Shown here one piece after another: positions 1 through 13,444 of a DNA stretch of 64,000 nt. Source of the DNA: Myoxocephalus aenaeus (taxonomy: Eukaryota; Chordata; Actinopteri; Perciformes; Cottidae); NCBI GenBank assembly GCA_038501785.1, contig JBAMJR010000097.1:551001-615000 (forward strand). Direction: 5' to 3'. Position numbers and translations under genes: made by a program. Positions within the stretch are counted from its first letter, which is position 1; each line of letters starts with the position of its first letter. The notes under the pieces are model-generated. The model was not told where the DNA came from. It did no database searches and saw only the letters and a program-made list of their open reading frames with translations.

Positions 1-679
1 GCACCTCCTGGGGAAACCACTCCGTGACCTCAAGGAGCCCCTGGTCTCCAGATACATGACCTGCACCAAACCCCGGATTGGACCCAACACGACCCAGCTG
101 CTGATGGCTGATGAGGGTCAGCCGGCCCGCCTGAGCTGCTTGGCGGAGGGAGCACCTCGGCCCTCAGTGGTGTGGATTACGCCTCACAGACGCTCCATCA
201 CAACCAAGAGCAGTGGCAGGGTGGAAGTCCAGCCAGATGGTACCCTGGAGATCAAAGAAGCGGAGCTGCACGACAGCGGTGTGTACTTGTGCATTGCCAG
301 CAACCCTGCTGGAAACGCCAGCCTGTCGGCCTCTTTAGCTGTGAAGAGCCTGGGCATTGGGGACAGATCTCACTTCAGCAACAGGAGTTCAAATTATCAA
401 ACAGACTCTAACGGCACGTGGGGTAACGGGACAGTACTGTACAACATGACCTTTGTCCCCATAGACATTAAGACCATCATTATATCTACGGCAATGGGCT
501 GCCTGTCCTTTCTAGGTGTGGTCATCTTCTGCTTCCTGATTCTGTTCATCTGGAGCCGAGGGAAAGGGCGTCATAAGAGCAACTTTGATATTGAGTACGT
601 CCCGCGCAAATCCAACGGGGCGGCGACAGACGTGACAGAAACAAGTGGCCCGCGACGGGTCAACATGAAAATGATTTGA
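1..679 (+). CDS. lingo2: LINGO-family LRR/Ig transmembrane protein, 3' end of coding exon (probable lingo2)
   Basis: The open frame runs in from the left edge (codons start at base 2) and ends at TGA 677-679, so only the C-terminal part of the protein is present. In order it shows the end of the LRR cap, an Ig I-set domain (Cys in RLSCLAEG, Trp in VVWITP, Cys in VYLCIAS), a linker with several N-glycosylation sequons (NAS, NRS, NGT twice, NMT), one transmembrane helix at about 475-555, then WSRGKG and a short cytoplasmic tail ending GPRRVNMKMI. The IEYVPRKSNGA block and the NMKMI end are hallmarks of LINGO proteins, and the TDSN sequence before the helix and the GPRR tail fit LINGO2 better than LINGO1. 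The adjacent c9orf72 matches human 9p21 order. LINGO proteins are neuronal surface proteins; LINGO2's molecular role is not well defined. The family is confident; paralogue 2 is likely. Confidence 0.9.
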   Translation, partial: HLLGKPLRDLKEPLVSRYMTCTKPRIGPNTTQLLMADEGQPARLSCLAEGAPRPSVVWITPHRRSITTKSSGRVEVQPDGTLEIKEAELHDSGVYLCIASNPAGNASLSASLAVKSLGIGDRSHFSNRSSNYQTDSNGTWGNGTVLYNMTFVPIDIKTIIISTAMGCLSFLGVVIFCFLILFIWSRGKGRHKSNFDIEYVPRKSNGAATDVTETSGPRRVNMKMI

Positions 680-2160
680 AAAAAGGGATGCAGACGTATG
701 CATACAATAGCAAAATCTACAACAATGTGCACATATCAGTTGGGGGGGGGGAAATGAAGAAAACAAGTTTTCTATGTGGATTTGTGACAAACGAAAGTGA
801 CGTGCTATTTACAGTGGGTGTCGATATGGCGGTGATCTAGTGATAAAGTGGGCATGTGACTATAAAAGTGATCTATGAAACCGTGGATGTGTTTATATGA
901 AATAATGTTCTCATACAGTACATTGAATATACTACTATAACCAACATATCAATATGGGAGTGATATAGTGCTGCACTAGGCATGTCTTTCAGTGGTGATG
1001 TGATGAGTAATGATGTTGTCGACCCACCGTGACATCAGGGCGCAGGAGGGAGCCGTTGGGAGTGACGGGGACATCTTGGCGTGGCTGGAGAGCCATCATC
1101 GCTGCGACATGTCAGGACTAAATCGTCTCAACCCCATCTTAGCTGCAGAATGGAAGGAGCGTGTGTTGTGTTCATGTGTGCGTGCGTGCGTGTCTGTGTG
1201 AGTGCATCGGTGTGCGCGTCTGCACGTTTCTTTGTGCATGTGCACGCATTGCCTTTCTCGTTGGACGGAACAGTTGAGGCGAGCGATTTGGTCCAAAGCA
1301 TTTTTCCAGGCCTTTGTTCGTGTTCGGTCATCGTAACAACAGTATTGCCGCTGTTGACTAAATCAGACGATTATCTATGTTTTGTATGCAAAAATCACAA
1401 TGATTATATTCAAGAGAAATGCTGCATACATTTAGAAAAAATAATAATAAAAGTTCATTGCCCCTCCCTTGGAATGACTCCAACATTAAATTGATATTTT
1501 TCCAAACTCAAGGAAACACAGTAGTTCCAATGTGAAGGCTGAGCTTTCTTTTTTACCGGCGAGCTCCCTCACACTTTTCCTGAGAGATAGCGGTGGTCAG
1601 AGCTGTTATTACTCTGGAAAAGCTTCAAGCCACAGAAATGGCATGTTGAACCCATTTTATAACATTATAAATCATCGGCAGATTTTCCTGCCAAACAAAT
1701 CCCTCGATATGATATAAAAGAGTCGGTGGCGAGACAGAATGGCAAAGATTTACTGGCCGGTGCCCTCTTTGGGACAAGACAAAGTTGAGCTTCACAGATT
1801 TATGGGTTGTATTTCCCCGCTGTCACATTTTTTTCTTTGAACGCACCACTTCAAGCTAGCGTGTCCAGATTCTTCCCTAGGGCGGCAAGGGTATTTGGGG
1901 TATTTAATAGATGGCAATTTGAAAGTTGTAGTTGAAATCTTGTATTGTTTAGTTTTTTTGTTGAAAATGTTTTAAATGTTTAAGAAAAAAAAGAAGAAAA
2001 AACAGTAAAACCAATTAAGGGCAATTGTTTGTAATGCAGGGAGGTGGGTGTTAACTTGTGTGATCCTGTTGTGATAAAATGTTTCAAGGTTGTATAATTG
2101 TTTTCATATGACAAATTTATGGGTATATTTTCAAAAGGAAATAAATCTTAATCATACCCG
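680..2160 (+). other. lingo2: probable lingo2 3'UTR
   Basis: There is no coding signal after the stop codon. The stretch is AT-rich and contains a candidate polyadenylation signal AATAAA at 2140-2145. The true transcript end cannot be decided from sequence alone. Confidence 0.4.
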
Positions 2161-2560
2161 ATAATTGGACTTGCGGTAGTTGAAATTTTGTTTACTGACT
2201 TTACAGTGATGTTAACATATTTCATTTTCAATCCTGTCCTATTAATCCCTTTCTCTCAATGATATCAGTTATAATATTTAAAATGATTCCTATAACCCAT
2301 GATGTTAATCTGTCACTGAGTATTGTATTGATCTACAGTCATGCCTTTTTCATATTCCATATATCATGTCATATAGTAAACCTTCTGTTGTAACAACCCA
2401 ACAATTATGTCCTTTTTACTTGTACGGTCAGTATATTATTACAGGGGCAAAGTGATTTGTATATTACCATATCTTTCTTGTATTTTGCAGGATATTTGAG
2501 GAGGAGTGTTTCCTGTCCAGACCTTGTTCTACCAGCTTGCTGTTTCATGTGTTTAAACAC

Positions 2561-2865
2561 TACCATAAAATTCGAGTTATAAGCCGCATCTACTAAATTT
2601 AAAGAAAAAGTCGTGTTTAATCTTAAACAAGCCGCTGTTGCTGCTGCTACTGCCCGCGTCCCCGCTGCCCGAGTCGGGCGTCGAGCCACTCGTGAAGGGG
2701 ATTTGGGAATATTTCACGTGAATTGTGTATGTCTCTGAAACTGCTGCTAAATTTAGAATCAGAAAAATCCACAAATTAGCCGCACTGATATTTAAGCCGG
2801 ACGGGTCAAAGTTGAGAAAAAATAAATAAAAATGAGTAGCGGCTTATAACCCGACTTTTACAAAT
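2561..2865. repeat. interspersed repeat with inverted TTATAAGCCGC ends
   Basis: TTATAAGCCGC near 2577-2588 is mirrored by GCGGCTTATAA at 2839-2849, with flanking similarity extending about 25 bp each side. The core carries related AGCCGCACTGATATTTAAGCCGGA-type sequence near 2777-2800. It looks like a small non-autonomous DNA element about 300 bp long; family not identified. Confidence 0.5.
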
Positions 2866-2879
2866 AGTCAAGCTTGAAC

Positions 2880-5760
2880 AATGCATTCGTTCAGGCTGTT
2901 CTCACACACCGTTCGTAGCTATACCTAAAAAGAAGTGATGCACTATAATTTGTATATATTCAACAAAACCGCTGTTCATATTCCGCGTTCATCCAGAAGA
3001 TGACAGTGTTGAGTTATAAGTTGCGTAACTTACGTACTTGCGTAACGGCGATCGATCCTTACCTAAAGCCTTACTAGATAGGTGTTCCTGTGATGATGGA
3101 AGTTTAGTTAAACTGTTGTGTGAGTTATCCCCACTGTGACGCCTTCAAGGCCAAAATACTGATCTTATTTGACTCCAGTCCACGCTGGTGGCTCTTGGGA
3201 TAGCCCAGTCATTTGTTTGGTCGATTTTTCCACCGCTTTAGTTAGCACAGTTCGCCAAGAGTCCCCAGAGTATCAATACTAAGGACCCCTGACATTTCCT
3301 TTAGCACCACCATGAGGTTGACATTTTTTGTTTTTTAATTCAATGTCTCAGACTTCCCCGTCTGTAACCCAAAGCTCTCCTGCTTGTTGTTGGTGCTGAC
3401 AAATTGTAGATCGTGCATTCATATTCAAGATGCCATGGGGTTGCGCGGCCTGATCTGATCGTGCATCACACTTCCTTGTGGTCCAGACGGGGATTGGAAA
3501 ACTGTGACAACATGCATATTTTTGCAGTTCACACTGATCAGAAGACATCAAAACTTGGACTGGGACGTCAGAATTGGGACACTTTGAGCTGCACTCTGTC
3601 GGCTGAATAGCCTGTGAGCAAGCAAAACATACACACACACACACAACCACACACACACATTGTATGACTTGATGCTTAGTCAAGGTGACACCCCGCGTGA
3701 CGCACCTATGGTATATTCTAACCCAGGCCAAGTGCCACACTGACAAAGAGTTCTTAGCAGCTGCCTCTTCCGCTGCCTCTCCCGGGAATTAGATAAAAGG
3801 AAATGCTAATTTGGCATCCCCGCTCAAACAGAAAGCGTCTTTTTCAGACGGCACTTAGCCTATCATGCTAACGGTAAAAAGAAAAGAAAAAGAAAGAGCT
3901 GTCTTTTTGTGTGTGAAAGCTCACAGGGAATATTCAGGCGGCTGCTGTGCAATCCCGAAGACGAGATCAAAGTCCCTCCAATAGGCTTTTTATTGTTGCT
4001 GTTGCAGGTTCCCTTTTTACCCGAGAGAGCGCCGTATACAATAGAGAAGAAATGTAATGCAAGTGTCACCGGCTTGTTTCCTCACATCATATCTCTTGTT
4101 GATGGAGGAAATTCCAAATCAGTTCTTCAATGATTGGAGCTCATACAAGCGGAGCGTCGTTTGTAATAGAATGCTACAGATGCCTTTACTCAGTCAGGCA
4201 AAGAAACAACACGCTATTAGCTTTGTTTTACGCCGGCGATGGAAACAGGAACCGTTATACATTGCAGTAGATATACCATGCCAGGACTCTAAGTGAATTA
4301 AAACACTTGAAGAGTGTTTGGTGTTTAGGCTCTGGGCCAAGCGCCCTTAAATGAATAATTTCAGACATCATAAAGGATCTTCATAAAAAATCTGTCACAA
4401 CCTTGCAGCCTCATCAAAGCCCATGAATCAAAGTGAACCAGACTCTGTGGGTCTGGGTGCTGCGTCAGCGTGAGTTTAGCTTGGTTGTTAAAGAGGATTT
4501 TCGTCACAGCGGAGATCCACGTTTTTGGGGGGGTGGTTATAAGTTTATCCTGTCTCATGAGATCATGTTTCTTCCAGGGCCAACTGAATCACTGCAAACA
4601 GATATATGTGCATATATTAATGTAAAATCTGACGGCACAGGGACAAGATTTTGGGATTGGAAGCATTCTGGTTTCAGATTTTGGTCCAAGTGGTTTTGAC
4701 CAATCAGGTTTGAGCTGGCTTTGGTTCTATGCAGGTAAACAATCCATGTGGAGAGCAAAAGAGAAGAAAAGCACTGGCCACAATGCAATCTCAGAAACCC
4801 ATTTGCCATCTTTTGGCAAAGATTTTGCTTTTTATAGCTTTTCTATTTCATTTATCTGGATTCATAAGCAGATATGTGCTTATAGAGATTAGCCGTAGAT
4901 GTCATCTCTCAACTACAACTCCATTCTTGCGACTGAAGTTGATAGATTGGACTGTAAACAGTGACCAGCGCACAAAAGAGGAAGTCTTGGTCCAGATATC
5001 CATTACCGACACTTTGTCACGACCCTCTGTACGCATCTGTATGAGACACACAGGGTTTTCAAGTACCTACAATGTACACCCATCCGCATCATTATTAGAC
5101 GCTCTGAGAAAATGCTGTGGGAGTTTGATGGTGTAGTACAAAGACCAAAAAAACAACAACAACAAAACAAAACAGGGGGCCTGTATTTGAGACCGTGTCT
5201 CCAAAGTGTTGTTAACTTTGATGTGAAGTTTTCTGTTTTCTGTTCTTATCGTACATTGTATACATTTCACTTAGTTTATGTACTTATTTTGAGGTCCTGA
5301 AACACTTTTTTTTGGTCAATCAGATTCTCTCTCTGAGCAATTGGGTCCTTCAAGAAAACAACATGTTATACCAAAGATGGAGCAATTGTGGTTATTTCTT
5401 TCGCTCGTTTCAAGTGGGCGCGGCACATTTGCAAAATCAGATTTCACAGCCATCAAGTCTTATCACAGTCCTAATGGAGTGTGAAACTCAAAAAAAGAAT
5501 TTATTATTTCCAAACTTGAACTTTCATTGTTATTTGTGCAAATGGCATCTTTCTCTTCTTTATTTTTATTTCTCTTTACCATTCACTCCTCTGCACACCG
5601 CATACTTAAACACTCGTCACTTTAACATACACTTTAACTTAAATACACATTAACGTATCTGTTGACTGAGCACTTGCTTATCTTACACATATTTTAATAC
5701 CAATTGCACTGTTGTTTTCGTTGATTGTTGATTGTTGTTTGTCTCGTCTTACGTCCCATG
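2880..5760. other. intergenic DNA, no gene seen
   Basis: Only short out-of-context reading frames occur. It includes a short CA-rich run at about 3630-3659 and, at about 3282-3345, a fragment of a repeat (containing CCACCATGAGGTTGACATTT) that recurs at about 35380-35790. Nothing else is supported. Confidence 0.5.
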
Positions 5761-5862
5761 TCCATGTCCAATGTATGCACCTTCCGCCTCAAAAAATTCC
5801 TTGTTTGTGTGAAAACATTCCTGGCTAATAAACGGTTTCTGATTCTGATTCTGATTCTGATC
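5761..5862 (+). repeat. retroelement-like 3' tail with TTCTGA hexamer repeats
   Basis: AATAAACGG is followed by about four tandem TTCTGA units (about 5836-5860), a pattern seen at the 3' ends of fish non-LTR retrotransposons. No reverse transcriptase reading frame is attached, so this is at most a truncated tail. Confidence 0.35.
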
Positions 5863-8800
5863 TTACATTCTAACTCAGAGATTAGTTGATTTACCGCCAG
5901 CCTTGATTCAACTTATCACCAATTATATCCTTATTGCATCCTCGTACCAAAGCTTGATGAGACACAGAACCTTTTCCACACTGTGTTACCAATCATTTCA
6001 CTGTCTTTTTGCTCCAGACGTCTGTGCAGTTTTGATCTGGGCTTCACAGCAACCCGAATCCATAAAAAATATTGGAGTTTTGTGCAGTGGCTGGTCCCAG
6101 TGCCCCGAGGCCTGTTGATGATGGACAGACGATAATGAAAGGTCAGACGCTAATCGAGCTGGCTGGCAGGTTCAAGCCACGCAGGACCCCAGAAGGCCCT
6201 CAGTATAGGGAGCTGTAAAAGTGTAATGTTATAGCCTGTTGGTTTGGATGGTGCTGGTGTTATACTGTTTTAATAAAAGCTGCTGCTCTGTAGCCCTAAT
6301 TCTCTTCAGACCATCCATCAACACAAGAGTACAGCCATCTTTGCATTTACAGTACATTACAGCAGATACAGCGAGTGCATAAATCACCCGGCTCGTCGAT
6401 CTTGATAAAAGCTACATGAGATTAAATACTCCATTTATTGACCCATCACTTATGACATACGACTAAGAAATCAAAAGATGGAAAACTAAGTGAAACTTGC
6501 TTCACTGATTCTCAGTGCCATATTTCATAAAAAAGGCCCATATTCGTCCAGCAGTAATCATATACTTAATGGTGTAAAAACAGATGGAGCCCCAGATTTA
6601 TAATTGTGTTTACAGCTCCTAAAATTGCAGCTTGGCATCTTTCGCAGTGCTGGAAATTTTCTCATCTGAAGCATCCACAGATACTAAGTCTCTGCAGCAA
6701 TGAATAACAGAAGGGTGCAAGTATCCGATGATTTTATGAAGAAGATGGAAAAAAAACCTTCACAAGGCTTTTATGTGACTTGGGAAATAACAAAGTATTC
6801 CTCTTAGAAATGCAAACTTACATTTATAGGCAATAGAAACACCCACTGGCTCAATGTAATACACTCCCAGTAACTATGCTATTCCGTAGTCAGTCATCCA
6901 TTTAAAGTCGTTTTAAATCCAGTCTCTCTGGTGCCATAAACCATTCCAAAAACGCGCCAGTCAAGCCTCAGATGATGAATAACCAACATGAGCGACATTA
7001 CAATCATGACAAGAGAAAGATTTAGTGACAAATAAATTACATGCTTCATGTATGTCATAATGTGTTCGCTCCGTCTGTGTCCATTGCACATTATTGCATT
7101 GTTCAACTTCTCCAAATATATATTCAGACTTTTTGTTTAAAATTTCTACTTTTTTTTTATCGGCTAAATTGCGCATAAAAACAGGTGGATTTAAACACCC
7201 CTTTTCTGAAATTAGTGCAGCCATTGTGGCACAGTGATGATGTTTTTCGCGCTGGCGGAGAGCAGTGAATTTCGCCCTCTTTTCTCAGCGATGCTGATGG
7301 CGCACACTCACCGGCAGCTCCACATTTAACCCTGCTCTGGTCAGAGTCGAGCACCACTCGCTTCGTCTCGGGGAACGGCCCTATTAAAGCGCAGCTTGTG
7401 GCAAGTGTCAGGGAGAGGCGCAGTGTGAAAGATGGGAGCAATAACAGGAAAGAAACACATCACGGTGCCCCCCCCTCCCCCGAGGATTAAACCGATGCGT
7501 TTCCCAAACCTCGGGGGGTAGACACGGTTCAGCCTGACGTCATTGTACAGACTTCACCCCCCACACAGAGTTGTATGAGGGAGCTTACAAAGATGTGTTA
7601 CCTGTAGAGCGTCACACGAGTATCAGGAATTACAGCTGGGGCGGCATGGACGCATGCAGTGTGATTCGTGCTGAGGCCGTGGAGAATTGCAGTCATATTA
7701 GAGACGTCCCTCTGGGCTTCTCCTGCAACCCGTGTGAACACCAATCCTGTAGGCAGCGCGCCGTTCAAGCTTCCTTCCACTCAACAGCGCTGCCACTGTC
7801 TTGCTCCACGTGAAACCCCAGAGCCATGACTTTAATTCTGAAGGACGGAGAGGAAACACGCCATTTACACGTCAGCGTGTGTCCATTCGTTTCTTTGAAA
7901 TCGCGGCGCCGCAGTTGGCCAACAAGTGAGACGAACGATTATAATATATATATGATTAATTCGTGAGTTACGACTCCCTGCCCCGACTCCTCCCGCGGAT
8001 GCTAAATCACAGAGGAAGAAAAGCAAAGGTAGGTGCTGATTAATTCCAACATGAACTCTCCTTACAACAAGCCTCCCAGTCAGCTTTAAATAGGCCCATT
8101 GTTCAACACAGCCGTCTTCATGCCAGCGTTCGTGTCAGTGAGTCAACAATTAATTCGTTGCATTCTGGGAGGGGGTTGGCCGGCAGCAATCACGTGCTTG
8201 GTTCCAAAGTTGGTTCGAACGTGAAGGCGTGACCCACGTGCAAGCCCGCTTGGACTTGTGACCGACGTGTCCCGACGGCTTTCGTTATTGACGAGCATAA
8301 AAAGCGCGAATACAACTCACTCGGACGCGCCGCAAACACCGTGGCCTAATTGCACGTATTGCACTCGAGAAAGATCCGGTCCTCGTGTCAGCCAGTGGTC
8401 AGAGTGATGAGGCAGGAGTCAGCGCCTTTGCTGGATGAAGAGGTCACAGCCATGCTTAAAGGGTCAGGAGAGCTAATTAGACAGGATGAATGACGGGGAC
8501 CTGGGGGGCTAAATGCAATTACCAACAGAATGAAAGGCATAAGTAGAGGAGATAAACCCATGAGATGAGATGATGAAAGTATAAATCTTTTAACTTTAAG
8601 CCCACGAAATACCTGAAGTGAAAATCAAATATATGCAGGTGCTGGTAAAGGTATGAGCTGTGAGAGAGAGCAGGAAGCTCGCCGCTCAAACAGCTGACGG
8701 CTCATTACCACACAGCACATGCACAGTCTGATCCTCGTGAGGGAGTGGCGGGGAGGAATATGCCGCCCTTCTGCCAGGGAATTTAGGGACAATATGACGA

Positions 8801-9040
8801 CCGCAATATGACTGTGAAAATCTGCCCACTTTCCAAAACGAACTGATGAGATTAAAAGAAAAGAAAAAGCTGCAGCGTATCTGGATAACAAGGATCACCT
8901 GCTCCTAAATATATACATCCCCCCACTCAGCAGGTGCTGCGAGAAGAGTCGGACGGAGCCTGCAGACGGCAGAATGGCACTTCAAGCACGTCTGGAGAGA
9001 GAAGCCGCCTGAATAATCATTATAGCCTGTTCAGCTATTC
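5863..9040. other. intergenic DNA, no gene seen
   Basis: Reading frames here are short and lack recognisable domains or splice context. Some segments are GC-richer (7250-7600, 8130-8400) and could be regulatory, but nothing in the sequence alone establishes that. Confidence 0.4.
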
Positions 9041-9078
9041 CCCCCCCCCCCCCCCCCCCCCACCCCCCCACCCCCCAA
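9040..9078. repeat. poly-C tract
   Basis: A C homopolymer of about 20 bases is followed by C runs broken by single A residues, then an A run. It creates a spurious proline-rich reading frame. Confidence 0.9.
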
Positions 9079-11327
9079 AAAAAAGGCAGCATAAAGCAGA
9101 AGAAGTGCTGTTGCTGCGTGTTTCATGTCGTCTGTTTGATTGTTGGATCCGAGATAAAAGGCGTGCGGGAAACCTGCACGGCTGTCGGCTTGGCTTCCTT
9201 CCCAAAGACTGTCACCGTTTGGGAGTCTCTTAATGTCTTAGCGGTATGGGAAGGATGTCTGGAAGAATTTGAATCTGCAGAAGCGAGACTGGGGATGACA
9301 CTTAACCGGTGTCTGACGGCACAATGGCAATAAGAGCAACGGGGCATGCACGAACCCCTGAAGAACATTTGTACACATACAAGCGAGGGAGCGGGGATGA
9401 GTTGGTGATGGAAATATCACTGGTTATAAAAGAATTTCAAAAACACGACCGGAACGTGTAGATACTGGAGGATTCTGTGAAGCCCCAGAACATGTATAAT
9501 GATATCATCATCCAACAGTTAGATCGGACCAACTATTGATTGCACGGACAAGAGACGTTGTGTCGACACCACCGACTTGTAACTATCGTATCACTCCACG
9601 CTTTACAGGCGTTCTAATATCTTAGATTGTCACGAACTTTGCACCGTGGAGATGAGCTAATTTCCACAAATAACATTTTAGTTCAATTTGACATGTTCAT
9701 AAGAAGAGGACGAAGGGATGGAGGGAAGCCTGGATACCTCAGCGCTGACTTCCACAAATTAGAGAAAAAGCAAAAAAGCACGGCTGTCTGCGCTGATATT
9801 CAGTAAAACAGCACTTCCTTCATGTGATATTGCAATGCCTCTCATATGGGCTGATGAACACCTCTATGTGAGATGTGGCTACGCAGTTGTTGTGTGCAGC
9901 ATCAGCAGCAGACAGCTATATAACAAAGTTCAACAGAATACTGAGTGGATTCTGTGGCTGTTCAGGTCTGAGTTCTGAGTAAAGCAGCCCCGCCGAGTGC
10001 CACTGGCACTTAGGCACAGGGAATTGGAAAACAAGTTCAAAGGGATTGTGGAAGCTTTGGTCTTGACCCAAGAAAAACCTGCGCGGGACAAAGCAACGCC
10101 CTGAGAAAACAGCAGGCTGCCAGTAGAGGTGTTTTCTTTAAAGAAGGATGCGGCAGGGTGAGTTAAAATAGATTCTCAAGCAGAGACAGGGGGCCGACGT
10201 TACACCGACTGGGGAGAACTTTGCTGCAGGGCTCTGCGAGGCGTGTTAAACAACACATGAAAGGGGAGACGCGCAGGTACAGTACGCCGAGCCATACTGT
10301 AGCAGCTGTGAAATCTTTGGTAATATGAATTTGCAGGCTCACTCATTTCCAGACTACCGCTGGGTCGGGGCTGAGCGTGCTGAGAGCCAGAGAAGGCTGC
10401 CTTCGACAATCGGCTTAAAAATAATAATAAAAAGAGCATGTGCATTTTTCCTCATGCATCATCATCGCATCCCGTGAGATGGAATAAACAAACGTCAGCC
10501 ACAGGGTGTGAGGGAGACCGGAAGGCACCAGTATAAACAAATTATGTAATCACGGCAAAGTGGTGGAGCAGAGGCAGGTGTTCAAAGGGTTCACAGTTCA
10601 CAGCTCACGGCAGAGCAAATAAAGCATGATGAGCACATGTGGGGCATGAAATCCCAACACAAACACAGCCAGTAGGTCTGGACTGGACAATAACTGGTGC
10701 CAGAAAATGCACAGTGGATGAGCTCTGCAACCGCGGCGCATATTAAAAGACATGATAGCAGCTGAGATTGTAAAAAATGTCATAACAAAAAAGGAAGGCG
10801 AAGCAGGTACGTGTGACGTTGAGGGAAGCCCATAGAAATCTCTTTCTGAATGCATTTAGAGTGGGACTTGATCAAACCTGAAGCGATGCATTAACAATTT
10901 AACAAAGATCAGAGGGACACTGTTGCCATAGCATCACCCATGATGAAAGCTTGTTCGGGGTGAAATGTGTCACTGAGTTTTAACTATTCAGATTGTCCGC
11001 ACAGATTGAAGGCTTTTGATTTTTTTGCTATGAATAATTTGCCCGGGATGGTCTTGGGCTCTCAGTACATTCCGGTTCAGCCTCCATTGAGAGGAGCAGC
11101 TCCCGGTTCCTTTGTGCTTAGGACACTGACATCTTTACCAACACCTCAGGTCATGTGCATTGATCCAATCCAAAGTTTTTGGAATGACAGCTCCAAAAAC
11201 ATGGTAAAATGTGTAACACAAGGTTGGTATTGTTAATATTGTGTAACAATAAATAGTGTTAAAATAGTGGGAAATTATATCATTATTTCAGCCAGGCATA
11301 AGCCTGCAGGGGTATCATGTGTTCGGT

Positions 11328-11330
<3 letters not shown>
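9079..11330. other. intergenic DNA, no gene seen
   Basis: No exon-like block, RNA gene or clear transposon end was recognised. Confidence 0.4.

Positions 11331-11331
<1 letters not shown>

Positions 11332-11418
<87 letters not shown>
11332..11418. repeat. (GT)n microsatellite
   Basis: About 43 uninterrupted TG dinucleotides. The long valine/cysteine or histidine/threonine reading frames across it are artefacts of the repeat. Confidence 0.98.
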
Positions 11419-11420
<2 letters not shown>

Positions 11421-13440
11421 GTGGCAAATCTAGCACAACTGAGCGAGGTTCAGCTCTTCTTCCTTGTGACGCAAACACACCTAGCCGAGATCTGCACCTA
11501 TTGAAGGCACTTTTCTTTTAGTTAGATACACTTATTAATTATTCCTGACAATACTTCAAATGTAGCACGGTGGCTTCTTATTCTGCGTGCTCCTACTCTA
11601 ACATTGATTTTGTGTTATAATCTTTGATCCAGTGTGTCACCAGTGAAAGTAACTGAATTGCCACTCAGATAGAAAGTGTATAATCCCCCATTAAAGCGTT
11701 TACTTACACGGACGACTGATTTTCAACACTTATACGTTGCGTGACGCTTCAGCTGCACTCATGTATTTCCTCTTCAACGTCTTCCAGTGCTTATGTTACC
11801 AAAAAAAGCTCTTTGAAGTTCCTCAATTCACATCGTTCATACGCAATTTGCTGATCCACTGCTTGACCATATTAGAAACAATTCTTTCTGATGATTCTCA
11901 AAGTGCGTCATCCCAGGGAAAACCTGGCCTCCTGATACTGTGCGTCATACGTACATTTATATTCCTTGTTATGGTCCTTTGACAAATGCACTCCCATTGT
12001 GATGTAACAATGTTGCTTCTCAGAGAGCGTAGAGTACATGAACGCCCATCAAAGCTCCGGTTCTTGATCATGCTAACATCTCTTGATCAGTCTTTGAGAG
12101 CGTATTTGAGACAGACACAGTGGCCTGCGGTGTTAGTCTGTTTAGCTGTCTATCGAAAGCACTTTTTTGCTCTTTTTACTGATTATAATGATTGGCCCGT
12201 GGCAGCGAGCCACATTGCAGCATGGGCTGAGAGAAAATGAGGTTCTTTGAAGCTCCTTCCTTTGAATGGCGACACCGATCGTTGTGTCAAACCTGGAGGC
12301 TGCTTTGAAACCATACAAAGGGACCGGGCTTATTATGGCCCAGTGGCCTGTCCATACTGCGCCCTTTAGAAAAGAAATTGAGGAGTAAATGGAATTGGCA
12401 GGCGGCAGCCTTTGCCGAGGCGTGATCATGAGCGTGACCGTCTGCAGATCTTTGTGATCGGACTCATTATTTTTCTTCCTCCCGTTGTATTTGCAATGTT
12501 TATTCATGTCAGCGTTTTATGTTTAGTGTCTAATCTTATATGACACTGTGCCCAACACAGCGCGTACATGGCACGCATGTTTACTTTTACCACCAATATG
12601 TGTGTGATATTTTAGGATCTAACGTGCGAAGGAAGCGGTAGGGGGGGTTACTTCACCAAAGAGTTGGCAGAATGAGAAGAAGAAGAAAAACGTGGACTCA
12701 CGGAGGCCCCCGGAGGCAGCTCTGAGGGGAGCTTTGCCCCATTTCTCGTGGCCATGTAGGTTAGTGGGGAAAGGACGGATGTTAAAGCGATCCTAATGGA
12801 TGCTGGCGGTGAGCGTCAGGCAGCCGGCCCGGGTGGACACTCGAGCCCGTCTGTCCGTCCATGTCCGACGGACAAGAGAGATGGCGGCGCTGTCACTCCC
12901 CTCGATCACGTCTCCCTGAGAAAAAACACTCAGACACTAATGAAGTGAAGCACAGACACAGAGACACCGCCGCAGACACCACAACCTCAGAGCTTTTAGC
13001 GCACATCGCTGCTCAGTCATCTGATGTAGCTTTGTACTTAGATTCCAAATTTAATCGTGTTTAATCCAAATTGAATTAGCAATTCATGAGGTATTTACTG
13101 TGCCAAACATATTACATATCTGTATGAAAGGACTTGGCGAGACGGTATTTAGTGTCTTGACTGTCTTCATCAAGGCTAAGTGTTCTTACCTTTAAAAGTT
13201 TACGAAGCAGCATTTTCCTAAAGACACTGTAGAGACACGTACGAAAGAAGTTCCTCTCAATTATCGATTATCAACTTTGAATGTTGTTTAAGGACAGCAA
13301 GCGGCAGTTCCTGCATTCCTTTAAAACAAATTTTACAATCATTAAACTTCATTTATTTTAATTAAAAAAGTTATTAGAAATGTACTTGAAATGCTATTTG
13401 AAATGCAAGGCTTTGTAAAAAGTAAAAAGCAAAAATCCAA
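11419..13440. other. intergenic DNA, no gene seen
   Basis: No recognisable gene or complete repeat. The stretch 12240-12440 reads like unique sequence and could be conserved non-coding DNA, which only alignment to other fish could show. Confidence 0.35.
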
Positions 13441-13444
13441 TGCC

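Noticed and set aside
7157..7441. 94-codon minus-strand frame in intergenic DNA
   Set aside because: No recognisable domain, splice sites or promoter; length within chance expectation for GC-rich sequence.
11267..11521. Cys/Val-rich or His/Thr-rich small proteins
   Set aside because: Produced entirely by the (GT)n repeat.
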